A DNA stretch of 64,000 nucleotides from CAZTHM01 sp041946825 (GTDB taxonomy: Bacteria > Acidobacteriota > Terriglobia > UBA7540): the NCBI GenBank assembly GCA_041946825.1, contig JBHGBD010000020.1:1-64000 (forward strand), given 5' to 3'. A program made the translations under genes and the position numbers. The notes below the pieces were generated by a model. It was given only the letters and a program-made list of their open reading frames with translations, made no database searches and was not told where the DNA came from. Position 1 is the stretch's first letter. Each line of letters opens with the position of its first letter. Positions 36,247 through 44,548 of this stretch are shown here, in pieces.

Positions 36247-37080
36247 TCACACAAGTATGTAGGACTGGATTGCTGCCGCCACGCCGTCTCGGTCGTTGGA
36301 CAAGGTCACGCGCCAGTCGTCGCGCGGAAGCCCCGGGGTGGAGTTCCCCATCACCACGGGAACGCCCGCGAACTGGAGCATTTCCAGGTCATTGAAATTG
36401 TCGCCGATCGCCATGACATCTCTTGCCGCGATCCCGAGGTAACGCGCCAGGAAAGCCAGCGCCGCCCCCTTGGTGCAGCCGCGATTCATTACGTCGAGTA
36501 AGGAGACGTTGCGCGTCAGATACTTTGTCCATGAAATATGGATCTCCCCGGCGATGGAAGATTCACGCAGCAGCGCCTCGATGGGTTCAATGCTCGCCGG
36601 GGGTCCACCAAACAAAACCTGGATGGGGTCGTTGAGCAAGGCTGATTCCAGATCTGGTACGAGATCAAGGAAATCCGCGCTCTGGGTAAGATACCAGCCC
36701 AGCGGCCCTTCCGGGATCGCTCCTTCCTGCATCGTGATCTGGCCGCGCCCGGGTTGATCGAAAAGGGCCGCAACATACGGGCGATAGGGTCGTGTAACTT
36801 CCAGAACCCGGCGGGCCACGTGAAGCGGGAGGAAATCCCGGCGCAAGACTTCACCCGTCGCCGTCGTCACCATCGCTCCGTTCGAAGAGATCAAGGTAAC
36901 AGGGCAGGGAATCCGCGCCACATACTTGACAGCCGAGTGCGACCTCCGTCCGGTCGCCACGGCGACGTGAACGCCGCGCGCGGCCACGCCAACCAGGGCC
37001 TGAAGATTGGCGGAAGAAATCTCCGACCGGGGATCGAGCAGCGTGCCGTCAAGATCGAGCGCAAGGAGGCGAATCGGCAT
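36247..37080 (-). CDS. HAD-superfamily phosphatase, Cof/IIB type
   Basis: 277 residues. Motif I LALDLDGTLLD, motif II ISSNGA, the Lys in RGCTKGAAL and motif IV IGDNFNDLEML identify a Cof-type (HAD IIB) sugar-phosphate or cofactor phosphatase with an inserted alpha/beta cap. The substrate is unknown. The start ATG lies 10 bases after a TAGAAT (minus strand, 37095-37090) with no Shine-Dalgarno. It is divergent from thrC, sharing the 94-base promoter region. Confidence 0.9.
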   Translation of the reverse strand: MPIRLLALDLDGTLLDPRSEISSANLQALVGVAARGVHVAVATGRRSHSAVKYVARIPCPVTLISSNGAMVTTATGEVLRRDFLPLHVARRVLEVTRPYRPYVAALFDQPGRGQITMQEGAIPEGPLGWYLTQSADFLDLVPDLESALLNDPIQVLFGGPPASIEPIEALLRESSIAGEIHISWTKYLTRNVSLLDVMNRGCTKGAALAFLARYLGIAARDVMAIGDNFNDLEMLQFAGVPVVMGNSTPGLPRDDWRVTLSNDRDGVAAAIQSYILV

Positions 37081-37135
37081 GGGCGGGAAATTCTACCACA
37101 CTGCATATTGGCGCCACTTTCATGAAACAGGCTGA

Positions 37136-37165
37136 TTGACCGCGTGTCGCACGGTCGGGTAGACT
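37136..37165 (+). promoter_or_regulatory. Promoter of the threonine synthase gene
   Basis: TTGACC (37136-37141), 18 bases, TAGACT (37160-37165). The predicted start is about 37172, three bases before the GTG at 37175, and no ribosome-binding site is visible, so the message is probably leaderless. Confidence 0.55.
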
Positions 37166-37174
37166 CCTGCGCGA

Positions 37175-38359
37175 GTGCCACTGGAGTCCCATCTTGAGTG
37201 CTCGCGCTGCGCGCGGCAATTTGCCGCGGGAAGAGTCTATAACCTCTGCGAGTGCGGAGCCCCTCTCCTGGTTCGTTATGACCTGAGCCGTCTGGACGGA
37301 CATGAATGGCGGAAGTCTCTCGCGGGTCGCCGCCCGGACCTTTGGCGGTATCGTGAGGTCCTCCCGGTAACAAAGGATTCTTCGATTGTTTCGCTCGGCG
37401 AAGGATTCACGCCGTTGCTCCATGCGCGGCAGCTAGGGCAGAGGTTGGGAATTCCTGGGCTTTACTTAAAGGACGAATCGCTCAATCCAACCGGGTCGTT
37501 CAAGGCGCGAGGCTTGGCGATGGCGGTGAGCATGGCCTGCGAACTCGGGATCGAAAAGCTCGGGATCCCCTCGGCGGGAAACGCCGGAGGGGCATTAGCA
37601 GCCTACGCGGCGCGCGCGGGATTACAGGCTTTGGTCTTCATGCCGGAGGGAACCCCCCTTGCCAACCGACTCGAGTGCGCCTTGCTGGGAGCGGAAGTCG
37701 TCCTGGTGGCGGGGAGCATCAAGGACTGCGCTCGGGCGCTCCGCGAACGTAGCAGGGAGGGCTGGTTCGACTGCTCGACCTTGCGCGAGCCTTATCGCCT
37801 GGAAGGAAAGAAAACCATGGCGTACGAAGTCATGGAACAGCTCGGAGGACGCGTTCCCGACGCCATGATTTATCCCACGGGCGGCGGCACAGGCTTGATC
37901 GGCATGTGGAAAGCCTTCGAGGAGATGCAGGCACTCGGTTGGATTGGAAACAAGCGGCCCCGGATGTTCGCGGTACAATCCACCGGCTGCGCGCCGATTG
38001 TTCGGGGATTTGCGAGCGGCGCTGATCGCGCCGAGGAATGGGCGGAGCCGAAAACCCTTGCTTCCGGCTTGCGGGTACCATCCGCGATCGGGGATTTTCT
38101 GATGTTGCGGGCCCTGCGCGAAAGCCGCGGCGCGGCTCTGGCGGTGGACGATCGGCTGATGCTGGAGGGCGTTCGCGAATTGGCCGAAACAGAGGGCATC
38201 GTAACCTCGCCCGAGGGAGGCGCCACGTTGGCCGCCCTCAAGCGGCTCCTCACCGACGGGTTCCTATCCGGGCTCGAAACCGTTGTGCTGTTCCTGACCG
38301 CCAGCGGATACAAATACCTCGAGGTCCTTCAGGGACTGGCCTCACCGAAAGGGAATTAG
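37175..38359 (+). CDS. thrC: Threonine synthase
   Basis: 394 residues, GTG start. An N-terminal zinc-ribbon-like segment (CSRCARQF ... CECG) is followed by the PLP-dependent fold: the PLP Lys lies in NPTGSFKARG, the phosphate loop in SAGNAGGALAAYAARAG, and YPTGGGTGLIG and TSPEGGATLAAL complete the active site. It converts O-phosphohomoserine to threonine. The N-terminal ribbon is common in archaeal and acidobacterial ThrC of this class. Other threonine genes are not in the window. AlaX follows after 6 bases. Confidence 0.93.
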   Translation: MPLESHLECSRCARQFAAGRVYNLCECGAPLLVRYDLSRLDGHEWRKSLAGRRPDLWRYREVLPVTKDSSIVSLGEGFTPLLHARQLGQRLGIPGLYLKDESLNPTGSFKARGLAMAVSMACELGIEKLGIPSAGNAGGALAAYAARAGLQALVFMPEGTPLANRLECALLGAEVVLVAGSIKDCARALRERSREGWFDCSTLREPYRLEGKKTMAYEVMEQLGGRVPDAMIYPTGGGTGLIGMWKAFEEMQALGWIGNKRPRMFAVQSTGCAPIVRGFASGADRAEEWAEPKTLASGLRVPSAIGDFLMLRALRESRGAALAVDDRLMLEGVRELAETEGIVTSPEGGATLAALKRLLTDGFLSGLETVVLFLTASGYKYLEVLQGLASPKGN

Positions 38360-38365
38360 AGCGCC

Positions 38366-39553
38366 ATGCATCCGACCGAACGACTTTACTATTCCGATTG
38401 CTACTTGCGCGAGTTCGAGGCGCGAGTGGTCGCCGCCGAGCCGCAGGCCCAGGCATTCCGCATCTATCTTGACCGAAGCGCCTTCTATCCCGATTCCGGC
38501 GGGCAGCCCTCGGACCACGGGACCATCAACGGGATTCCGGTTCTGGAGGTTATTGATGAAGTGGATCGTGTCGCGCACACCCTCCACGAAAAGCCCCAAG
38601 GCGACCGCGTGATCGGCCAGATCGATTGGGCCCGCCGCTTCGACCACATGCAACAGCACACGGGCCAGCACGTCTTGTCCGCGGCGTTCGAAAGGATCGG
38701 CAAGTACAAAACCGTTTCATTTCATCTCGGCGCCGAAGTTTCCACGATTGACCTTGACTCGGACCGCCTTGGCCGGCGACAGCTCGACGAGGCGGAAAGT
38801 CTGGCCAACCAGATCGTCTTTGAAGATCGCGAGGTGCGGATTCGATTCACATCCGCCGCCGAGGCCAGCCGGATGGGTCTTCGGAAGCCGACCGAGCGAG
38901 AGGGTGAAGTTCGACTGATCGAAGTGCCGGATTTTGACCTGTCGGCGTGCGGCGGCACGCACGTCAGCCGGACCGGGGCAATTGGCCTCGTCCTGGTACG
39001 CAAGCTCGAACGAGTGAAAGGCATGACGCGCGTGGAGTTTGTTTGCGGCGGCCGCGCGCTGGCCGCGGCGCGGGCGGACTTCTCCCATTTGAGCGAAGCG
39101 GCGAAGCTCTTTTCCGGCGCGTGCGAAAACGTCCCGGCACTCATCGGGAAGCAAATCGAAGAGCAACGAGCTCTGGTGCGCGGGCGGGAGAAGTTGGTCA
39201 AGCGAGTTGCCGAGTATGCGGCGCAGGAGCTGCTCGCCACCGCGCCGGAAAGAACCGGCCGTAAAATCATTCGAAAGATTTTCGCGGCCGACGATACCGA
39301 TGAAGCGAAGTTGACTGCGCATGCTATCGCGCGACAACCCGGGGCGGTCGCACTGATTGGAGTGAAGGGGACACCCGCGCTTCTTTGCTTTGCGCAATCG
39401 CCCGGCGGGCCGTCCGACATGGGAAGCACCCTCAAGCAAACGGTTGCCAAGGTCGGCGGGAAGGGCGGCGGCACACGCGACTTCGCCCAGGGCGGGGGAT
39501 TGGACGAAGCGAAGCTGGATGAAGCGTTGGAATTCGCGGAGTCGTTGCTGTAG
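38366..39553 (+). CDS. Alanyl-tRNA editing protein, AlaX-L type with DHHA1 domain
   Basis: 395 residues. The N-terminal barrel (RLYYSDCYLREFEARV ... YPDSGGQPSDHG) and editing site HMQQHTGQHVLSAAF with CGGTHV match the tRNA-synthetase second additional domain, whose zinc is held by HxxxH and CxxxH. The C-terminus ends in a DHHA1 domain (VGGKGGGTRDFAQGGG). The protein hydrolyses mischarged Ser- or Gly-tRNA-Ala in trans. No synthetase catalytic domain is present, so it is not alaS. It is translationally close to thrC. Confidence 0.92.
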   Translation: MHPTERLYYSDCYLREFEARVVAAEPQAQAFRIYLDRSAFYPDSGGQPSDHGTINGIPVLEVIDEVDRVAHTLHEKPQGDRVIGQIDWARRFDHMQQHTGQHVLSAAFERIGKYKTVSFHLGAEVSTIDLDSDRLGRRQLDEAESLANQIVFEDREVRIRFTSAAEASRMGLRKPTEREGEVRLIEVPDFDLSACGGTHVSRTGAIGLVLVRKLERVKGMTRVEFVCGGRALAAARADFSHLSEAAKLFSGACENVPALIGKQIEEQRALVRGREKLVKRVAEYAAQELLATAPERTGRKIIRKIFAADDTDEAKLTAHAIARQPGAVALIGVKGTPALLCFAQSPGGPSDMGSTLKQTVAKVGGKGGGTRDFAQGGGLDEAKLDEALEFAESLL

Positions 39554-39594
39554 CGGCAGTCTCTGACCGCCGAGCATGCCAGGCGGACTGGCCC

Positions 39595-39768
39595 ATGAAT
39601 ATCGCCAACATCCCGACCAAGGGCATCCTGGGCGGTATTATTTCGCTGGGAATTGTTATAACCATTCTGCTTGCGGTCCCCGCCGCAAGGTGGTTTGTTG
39701 CACTCAGCATTCCCGCTGGGCTGATTGTAGCGGGAATTCTCCACTACAGTCACCGCCCCGACAAATGA
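39595..39768 (+). CDS. Small two-helix membrane protein
   Basis: 57 residues, ATG start, found by direct reading. Two hydrophobic helices (GILGGIISLGIVITILLAVPAA and WFVALSIPAGLIVAGILHY) are separated by a charged turn, and the protein ends HRPDK. The predicted topology has both ends inside. No family is recognised. It sits 41 bases after the AlaX gene and may be co-transcribed. Confidence 0.55.
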   Translation: MNIANIPTKGILGGIISLGIVITILLAVPAARWFVALSIPAGLIVAGILHYSHRPDK

Positions 39769-39810
39769 GATTGGCCGCTGCGAACCGTCCTCCTGAAAGT
39801 CGGGGACGAG

Positions 39811-39975
39811 GTGCGGGTACAAGTGACAGAGGCGGATAAGGTGGACACGCCGCGAGAGCGATCCCGGCGCGATCCGGGCAGGGAACTCAGGGCGAAGAAG
39901 AGCTACGTCCGCAAATTGGCGAAAGAACTTGGGTGGACCATTTCGACGCGGCGTGCGAAACAACACCAGCCCTGA
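39811..39975 (+). CDS. Small basic protein, tentative
   Basis: 54 residues from GTG 39811 (GGGGA five bases before). The sequence starts MRVQVTEADKVDTPRE and continues with a strongly basic helical tail (AKKSYVRKLAKELGWTIST). The same frame is coding-like back to 39769 (LRTVLLKVGDE), in frame with the preceding membrane protein after its TGA, so the true start may be a CTG at 39778. The function is unknown. Confidence 0.35.
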   Translation: MRVQVTEADKVDTPRERSRRDPGRELRAKKSYVRKLAKELGWTISTRRAKQHQP

Positions 39976-40033
39976 CACTGTCCCGCGCGAATTGTCCGCA
40001 GGGGCGACTCATGCTATATTTGAAGTTCTGCTT

Positions 40034-40109
40034 GGGCGCGTAGCTCAGTTGGGAGAGCGCGGCGTTCGCAACGCTGAGGCCGAGGGTTCGAATCCCTTCG
40101 CGTCCACCA
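40034..40109 (+). tRNA. tRNA-Ala (CGC)
   Basis: Complete cloverleaf with encoded CCA. The acceptor stem GGGCGCG/CGCGTCC has the G3-U70 wobble that identifies tRNA-Ala. The anticodon loop TTCGCAA carries CGC at positions 34-36, reading GCG codons. The T-loop is TTCGAAT. Confidence 0.97.
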
Positions 40110-40120
40110 TGCCAAGAGCT

Positions 40121-40200
40121 GAAACTCGAAAATCGAAACTCGGAGAACTTGCTGCTTGTCCGGATTAGTGCCGACTGCCTACTGCTTACTGCCCACTTTC
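40121..40200. repeat. Degenerate short-repeat intergenic element downstream of tRNA-Ala
   Basis: GAAACTCGAAAATCGAAACTCGG (shortened here: GAAACTCGAAAATCGAAACT at 40121-40140) and GACTGCCTACTGCTTACTGC (from 40173) flank a 30-base centre. Each is a run of imperfect 6-8 base units like those at 9058 and 17166, but with a different unit. No gene is present. Confidence 0.45.
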
Positions 40201-40205
40201 ATCCA

Positions 40206-40233
40206 TTGACTCATATCCATCCACCCCTATAAT
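40206..40233 (+). promoter_or_regulatory. Promoter of the zinc-ribbon gene
   Basis: TTGACT (40206-40211), 16 bases, TATAAT (40228-40233). The predicted start is about 40240, on the GTG start codon at 40239, so the message should be leaderless. Confidence 0.6.
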
Positions 40234-40238
40234 GGGTC

Positions 40239-40547
40239 GTGCAATGTCCTAAGTGCCGCGAGGAGAATCCCACGAACGCTCAGTTCTGCGTTCGTTGTCA
40301 CACACCCCTGAAGTACGTCTGCCCCGCATGCAAGCACGTTCAACTCCGCGGCGGTACATGCGAAGAGTGCGGAATCGATTTTGCGAAATACTCCGCAATG
40401 CTGATGTTCAGCGCCAAGGAAGCTGCGTCTCGGGAGAGAGAGAAGACGCGCACACGTTCCGGAATCTTCAGGCAGATTCTCCTGCTTCCGATCACCGGAG
40501 GCATTTCGTTTGTGAAGTATTTGCTCGGCCGATTACGCGGGGATTAG
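40239..40547 (+). CDS. Double zinc-ribbon protein
   Basis: 102 residues, GTG start. Two zinc ribbons are visible: CPKCREENPTNAQFCVRC and CPACKHVQLRGGTCEEC. The C-terminal half is a basic helix and a weakly hydrophobic segment (IFRQILLLPITGGISFVKYLLG) that may bind membrane. The function is unknown; such proteins may act as regulators or adaptors. Its promoter places the transcription start at the GTG. The hairpin GGAGAA...TTCTCC (40586-40608) after it may end transcription. Confidence 0.75.
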   Translation: MQCPKCREENPTNAQFCVRCHTPLKYVCPACKHVQLRGGTCEECGIDFAKYSAMLMFSAKEAASREREKTRTRSGIFRQILLLPITGGISFVKYLLGRLRGD

Positions 40548-40548
40548 A

Positions 40549-40650
40549 AGTGGAGAGTGGAAAGTCAATAGTTGAAGGTTAAGACGGAGAACGACCGGGG
40601 GCTTCTCCCCAGTTACGAGCTACTACCTACCACCTGCCGGCTCTTCACTT
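40549..40650. repeat. Degenerate short-repeat hairpin between zinc-ribbon and S41 protease genes
   Basis: The left run AGTGGAGAGTGGAAAGTCAA (40549-40568) and the right run CTACTACCTACCACCTG (from 40620) with CTCTTCACTT (40641-40650) are partly complementary, around the stem GGAGAA/TTCTCC (40586-40608). The right end overlaps the last codons of the minus-strand protease gene. Confidence 0.45.
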
Positions 40651-42267
40651 CGTACTCTTACTGGCCATATATTTCTTGGCTTTGGCGACAAGTTCTTTGG
40701 CCTGAGGCATATTCTCCAGAGCCTTTTCCACAAGGGTGTCGTTCTCGATGCTGATTCGGCTGGCCTCGGTCTCGCCATAGATGGCGGTCACTAGCTGCAG
40801 GCGAATGCGCCTCTTGATGTAGTCGAGGTTATCCTGGATCTCCTGATCTGAAACCTCGACTTTCTCTCGCGAGAGGAACTGCTTGAACTCCCCGAGGACA
40901 TTGTCATCGGCGACGAAGTCCCGCGGAATGGTTTTGTGCGTTCCCAGGTAGGCTTTGCCGAAGTTGAAGAACGCGGCGTGGGCCTCCAGCGTCTCCTGAA
41001 CGGGCGTCAGTTTGGGGGTGGGGACTTTGATGTCGGGTTCGATGCCGCCGCCGCCGTAGACTTCCCGCCCGCCGTCGGTCAGGCGGACCTCGTTATGATT
41101 GCTGGGGTTGGTTTGCGGATGGTAATAGTAGTCGTAGAGCGACACATCTGTGTAGTCGCGCTGAATGAGGCGGTTGCTGGGTGTGTAGTATCGCGCCGTC
41201 GTGAGCGCCAGACCCGCCTTCTCGCTGAGCGGGTAGACGGTCTGCACCAGCCCCTTGCCAAAGCTGGGTTCGCCCATGACCAGCGCGCGGTCGTGGTCCT
41301 GCAATGCCCCCGTAACGATTTCCGCCGCGCTGGCGCTGTAGCGGTTGATGAGAACGACGATCGGGTACTCGTTGTTCCCGTCCGCGCCTTTGGTGGCGTA
41401 ATAACGCTTCTCACGCGAGTGACGGCCGTAGTGGTAGACAATTAACTGGTTCTTCTCTACGAAGTGATCGGCCACGTCAACGGCCATCTGAAGCAGCCCA
41501 CCCGGATTGCCGCGCAGGTCAAGGATCAGACCCTGGAGCGCCTTTTCATTCAATTTCTTGAGCGCGTCGGTGAGCTCGTCGTTGGTGGTTTCGTTAAAAC
41601 TCGCAATGTGGATATATGCGATTCCCGGCCGCAGCATGAACACCGAATCCACGCTGTGACGGGCAATCTCGTCGCGCGTGATGGTGAACTCCAGGGGTTC
41701 GTCATTCCCTTCGCGCGTAATGGTCACTCGGACGATCGTTCCCTTGGGCCCCTTCAACATTTCGGCGACTTGGGTGGTGTTAAGGTCGTCGGTCGACTTG
41801 CCATCCACGTGAGTGATCACGTCGCCGGGGCGAAGGCCGGCGCGGAAGGCGGGAGAGCCCGGCATGGGAAGCAGAACAATGGTTACCAGCTTGCCCATCT
41901 TTCCCGGCCGCGCCTGGATGGTCATGCCGACACCGTAATATTTGCCTTCCTGCTCCTCGCGCAACTGCTGGAAGGCGCGCGGGTCGAAGAAGTTGGAATG
42001 CGGGTCGAGTGTCCGCAGCATGCCGGGAATCGCGCCCAGGTTGCTCTGGGGTGGACCGTAGATAGCCCGGTCGGGATCGACGGGGTCGGCGTAGTTCCGT
42101 TCAACCGCGTCGTAAACCTTTGTAAAGTCGCCCAGGCTGGTCTGGACATCCGAGTCGTCGGCCGGACTGGTCGTCGCCTCAACGCGCTGGCCGTATGCTC
42201 CGCCCAGAAGGGCACACAATGCCACGGTCGATAAAATGAACCAAGCCAGCCGTCGAGTCTGTTTCAT
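40645..42267 (-). CDS. S41-family C-terminal processing peptidase
   Basis: 540 residues from the ATG at 42267 (the open frame upstream is a shadow). Signal or anchor helix LAWFILSTVALCALLGGAYG, N-terminal helical domain, PDZ domain (about 120-205: GVGMTIQAR ... RPGDVITHVDGKS), then the S41 protease core with the Ser in NRYSASAAEIVTGAL and the Lys in EPSFGKGLVQT, forming the Ser-Lys dyad. It acts in the periplasm on the C-termini of exported proteins. It ends with a long C-terminal extension of about 150 residues. It has its own promoter, divergent from the tat operon. Confidence 0.92.
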   Translation of the reverse strand: MKQTRRLAWFILSTVALCALLGGAYGQRVEATTSPADDSDVQTSLGDFTKVYDAVERNYADPVDPDRAIYGPPQSNLGAIPGMLRTLDPHSNFFDPRAFQQLREEQEGKYYGVGMTIQARPGKMGKLVTIVLLPMPGSPAFRAGLRPGDVITHVDGKSTDDLNTTQVAEMLKGPKGTIVRVTITREGNDEPLEFTITRDEIARHSVDSVFMLRPGIAYIHIASFNETTNDELTDALKKLNEKALQGLILDLRGNPGGLLQMAVDVADHFVEKNQLIVYHYGRHSREKRYYATKGADGNNEYPIVVLINRYSASAAEIVTGALQDHDRALVMGEPSFGKGLVQTVYPLSEKAGLALTTARYYTPSNRLIQRDYTDVSLYDYYYHPQTNPSNHNEVRLTDGGREVYGGGGIEPDIKVPTPKLTPVQETLEAHAAFFNFGKAYLGTHKTIPRDFVADDNVLGEFKQFLSREKVEVSDQEIQDNLDYIKRRIRLQLVTAIYGETEASRISIENDTLVEKALENMPQAKELVAKAKKYMASKSTK

Positions 42268-42295
42268 ATTTTGTGAACTCCCACCCCTGCAGACG

Positions 42296-42324
42296 AGTAT
42301 ACCATGGACGCCCGTCGCCCCCAA
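42296..42324 (-). promoter_or_regulatory. Promoter of the S41 peptidase gene
   Basis: On the minus strand TTGGGG (42324-42319), 17 bases, TATACT (42301-42296). The start is near 42289, with a leader of about 22 bases carrying GGGTGGGAG. Confidence 0.5.
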
Positions 42325-42425
42325 GCGAACTTCGCCTTCTCCACTAGCTTTGGATGCGAAGGAGCGCGAAGGGTTTGTTCTAACGCTGAGAAGGCCTTTG
42401 GGCGCCCGCCCTTCACGGATACGGC

Positions 42426-42454
42426 TTGACAACCTCCGGGGGGTCACCTATCAT
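42426..42454 (+). promoter_or_regulatory. Promoter of the tatA-tatC operon
   Basis: TTGACA (42426-42431), 17 bases, TATCAT (42449-42454). The start is near 42461, so the leader to the TTG start of tatA is about 14 bases. Confidence 0.7.
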
Positions 42455-42474
42455 GACTCAGGAGCGCGACTCCC

Positions 42475-42738
42475 TTGTTTGGTGGTGACATCTTTTCGAT
42501 CGGCTTCATTCTCTTTCTGGCCTTTCTGTTGTTTGGGCCAAAGAAACTGCCGGAGATTGCTCGCACCCTGGGAAAAGGCCTCGGAGAGCTGCGACGGGCC
42601 TCCAACGAGCTGCGAAACTCGTTCGAGGAAGAAATCCGAAACTTAGACCGTCCTACGGAAGGAGCGAGTGAATCCGCTCCGCACTATGGCCACAACTATT
42701 CAGAACCCGCCCACGAAGAATCCGAACCACGAACCTGA
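42475..42738 (+). CDS. tatA: Twin-arginine translocase subunit TatA/TatB
   Basis: 87 residues, TTG start. One transmembrane helix (IFSIGFILFLAFLLFGPKKLPEIARTLG) with the FGPKKLPEIAR hinge, then an amphipathic helix (GKGLGELRRASNELRNSFEEEI) and a short hydrophilic tail. It forms the Tat pore. The TTG lies 14 bases after the predicted transcription start with GGAG in between; no nearby ATG fits. tatC overlaps its 3' end by 71 bases. No separate tatB is present, as in minimal TatAC systems. Confidence 0.92.
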   Translation: MFGGDIFSIGFILFLAFLLFGPKKLPEIARTLGKGLGELRRASNELRNSFEEEIRNLDRPTEGASESAPHYGHNYSEPAHEESEPRT

Positions 42739-43504
42739 GGAAGAGCATACCGATGGCAAGCAGATGTCGTTCTTCGAGCATCTCGAGGAACTGCGTCAGC
42801 GCCTGATCAGAGCCATCCTCTCCCTTTTCGTGGGATTCGGCATTTGCTTCTACTTTTCCGACCACATCTACGGGTTCCTGGCCAAACCCCTTACCGACAC
42901 GCTGCACAGCCTCCACCTGCCCGAGAAGCTCGTCTACACGAATCCGATCGACCCGTTCAATTTGTACATTAAGCTGTCCTTCGTGGCGGGGCTGTTCCTG
43001 GCGTCGCCCTTCATTCTCTACCAGCTCTGGCTCTTCATCTCGCCCGGGCTGTACCGTCATGAGAAGCGGTACGTCTGGCCGTTCGTGACCCTGACCAGCG
43101 GCCTCTTCATCACCGGCGGTCTCTTCGCCCACCAACTGGCCTTGCCCCCGGCGCTCCGATTTCTGGTTGAGTTCGGCGGGAGATTCACGCCCTTCATTAC
43201 CATCGACCAGTACTGGAAGCTGGTTACGACGATTGTCATCGGTGTGGGTCTGGTTTTCGAACTTCCCGTAATCATACTTGTCCTCTCCCTCTTCGGAATC
43301 GTTACGCCGAAGTTCCTTCTTAAGAACGTCCGCTACGCCGTTCTGGTGACCGCGGTCATTGCCGCCGCCATCGCTCCCACCCCGGATCTGGCCACGGTGT
43401 TTATCCTCTGGATTCCGATGGTGGGACTCTACGTCATCAGCATCGGCCTTTCCTGGCTTGTCTACCTGAAAAAGAAACGGGCGCGGAAGCATGAGCAGGC
43501 CTAG
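42668..43504 (+). CDS. tatC: Twin-arginine translocase subunit TatC
   Basis: 278 residues. The GTG at 42668 has GGAAGGAG 4 bases before it, much better than the ATG at 42686. Signature MSFFEHLEELRQRLI at about residue 33, PLTDTLHSLH and IDPFNLYIKLSFVAGLFLASPFILYQLWLFISPGLYRHEKRYV, with about six transmembrane helices. It is the signal receptor of the Tat complex. It overlaps tatA upstream and the M28 peptidase gene downstream by 14 bases. Confidence 0.95.
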   Translation: MNPLRTMATTIQNPPTKNPNHEPEEEHTDGKQMSFFEHLEELRQRLIRAILSLFVGFGICFYFSDHIYGFLAKPLTDTLHSLHLPEKLVYTNPIDPFNLYIKLSFVAGLFLASPFILYQLWLFISPGLYRHEKRYVWPFVTLTSGLFITGGLFAHQLALPPALRFLVEFGGRFTPFITIDQYWKLVTTIVIGVGLVFELPVIILVLSLFGIVTPKFLLKNVRYAVLVTAVIAAAIAPTPDLATVFILWIPMVGLYVISIGLSWLVYLKKKRARKHEQA

Positions 43505-44429
43505 CGGCGTGCACTGCCATGTGCTGCTCAGCCTTACATGTGTGTTTTTGTTCACGGCGGCTGCATGCCATGGGGCGGGACCTGCCGAACCTTTGCCATT
43601 CAACGGCGGCCGGGCTTTTGAAGATCTTAGGCGGCTGGTAGCGTTCGGTCCGCGGCCGTCTGGTTCGCCGGGCCTCGCCAAAGCCCGCGCCGAAATCCTC
43701 CGTCAACTCAAACAAGCTGGAGTGGCAGCCGAGGAGGATAATTTCGTTGCAGCCACCCCCTACGGCAGTGTTCCAATGACGAACTTGATCGCGCGCTTTC
43801 CTGGCGAACGGCCCCAGATCGTCATCCTGGCGGGGCATTACGAGACCAAGCGCTTCGACGATTTCGCCTTCGTGGGGGCCAACGACGGCGGTTCGAGCGC
43901 GGCGTTTCTGGTCGAAATGGCCCGCGTGCTGGCGAAGCGGAAGAACCGATTGACATACTGGGTGGTTTTTTTCGATGGCGAAGAAGCCTTCCGAGAATTC
44001 TCGGAAACGGACGGGCTCTATGGAAGCCGTCATCTCGTCCAGAGACTTACTGCGGCGGGGGAATTAAGCCGGGTTTCCGCCATGATCCTGGTTGACATGG
44101 TGGGCGATGCGAAACTCAACTTCTACCGGGACATGAGCTCGACGCCGTGGCTGACCGATCTGGTGTTCAGCGCCGCCCGCCGGTTGAACTATGGGCGGTA
44201 TTTTTCGGATGAGCCGCGCGGGTACGAAGACGACCATATCCCTTTCATCAACGCCGGTGTTTCGGCTGTCGACCTCCTCGACTTTGAATACGGTCCCAAC
44301 AACCGCTATTGGCACACGGACCAGGACACCCTCGACAAATGCAGCCCCGCAAGCCTGACGATCGTGGGCCGGGTCGTTCTGGCGGCAATCGACGACCTTG
44401 AGAAGAAGCAGGGAGGCAGGAACCGGTAG
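43491..44429 (+). CDS. Secreted M28-family zinc peptidase / glutaminyl cyclase-like protein
   Basis: 312 residues. Signal peptide of about 28 residues (LLSLTCVFLFTAAACHGA; the Cys may be a lipobox). Zinc ligands follow the M28 pattern: His in LAGHYETK, Asp in VGANDGGSS, Glu-Glu in FFDGEEAF, Asp in ILVDMVGD and His in RYWHTDQDT. The YWHTDQDT and DGLYGSRH features are those of glutaminyl-peptide cyclotransferases, which form N-terminal pyroglutamate. Either peptidase or cyclase activity is possible. It is the third gene of the tat operon. Confidence 0.87.
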   Translation: MSRPSGVHCHVLLSLTCVFLFTAAACHGAGPAEPLPFNGGRAFEDLRRLVAFGPRPSGSPGLAKARAEILRQLKQAGVAAEEDNFVAATPYGSVPMTNLIARFPGERPQIVILAGHYETKRFDDFAFVGANDGGSSAAFLVEMARVLAKRKNRLTYWVVFFDGEEAFREFSETDGLYGSRHLVQRLTAAGELSRVSAMILVDMVGDAKLNFYRDMSSTPWLTDLVFSAARRLNYGRYFSDEPRGYEDDHIPFINAGVSAVDLLDFEYGPNNRYWHTDQDTLDKCSPASLTIVGRVVLAAIDDLEKKQGGRNR

Positions 44430-44548
44430 TCCTTGCTTGCCGCGTGAACTTGCATCGTGGTGGTCCGATGAGGAGTCTCGGGAAAATCGTGAACGACACT
44501 TTCCGCTTTCCGGCGTCCTTGCCGCCGCGGGCATGCTGAGTCTGGCTC

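Noticed and set aside
44430..44548. Manganese (yybP-ykoY) riboswitch before the TerC gene
   Set aside because: Families of this kind often have one, but no conserved core or plausible folding could be found in the 119-base spacer.
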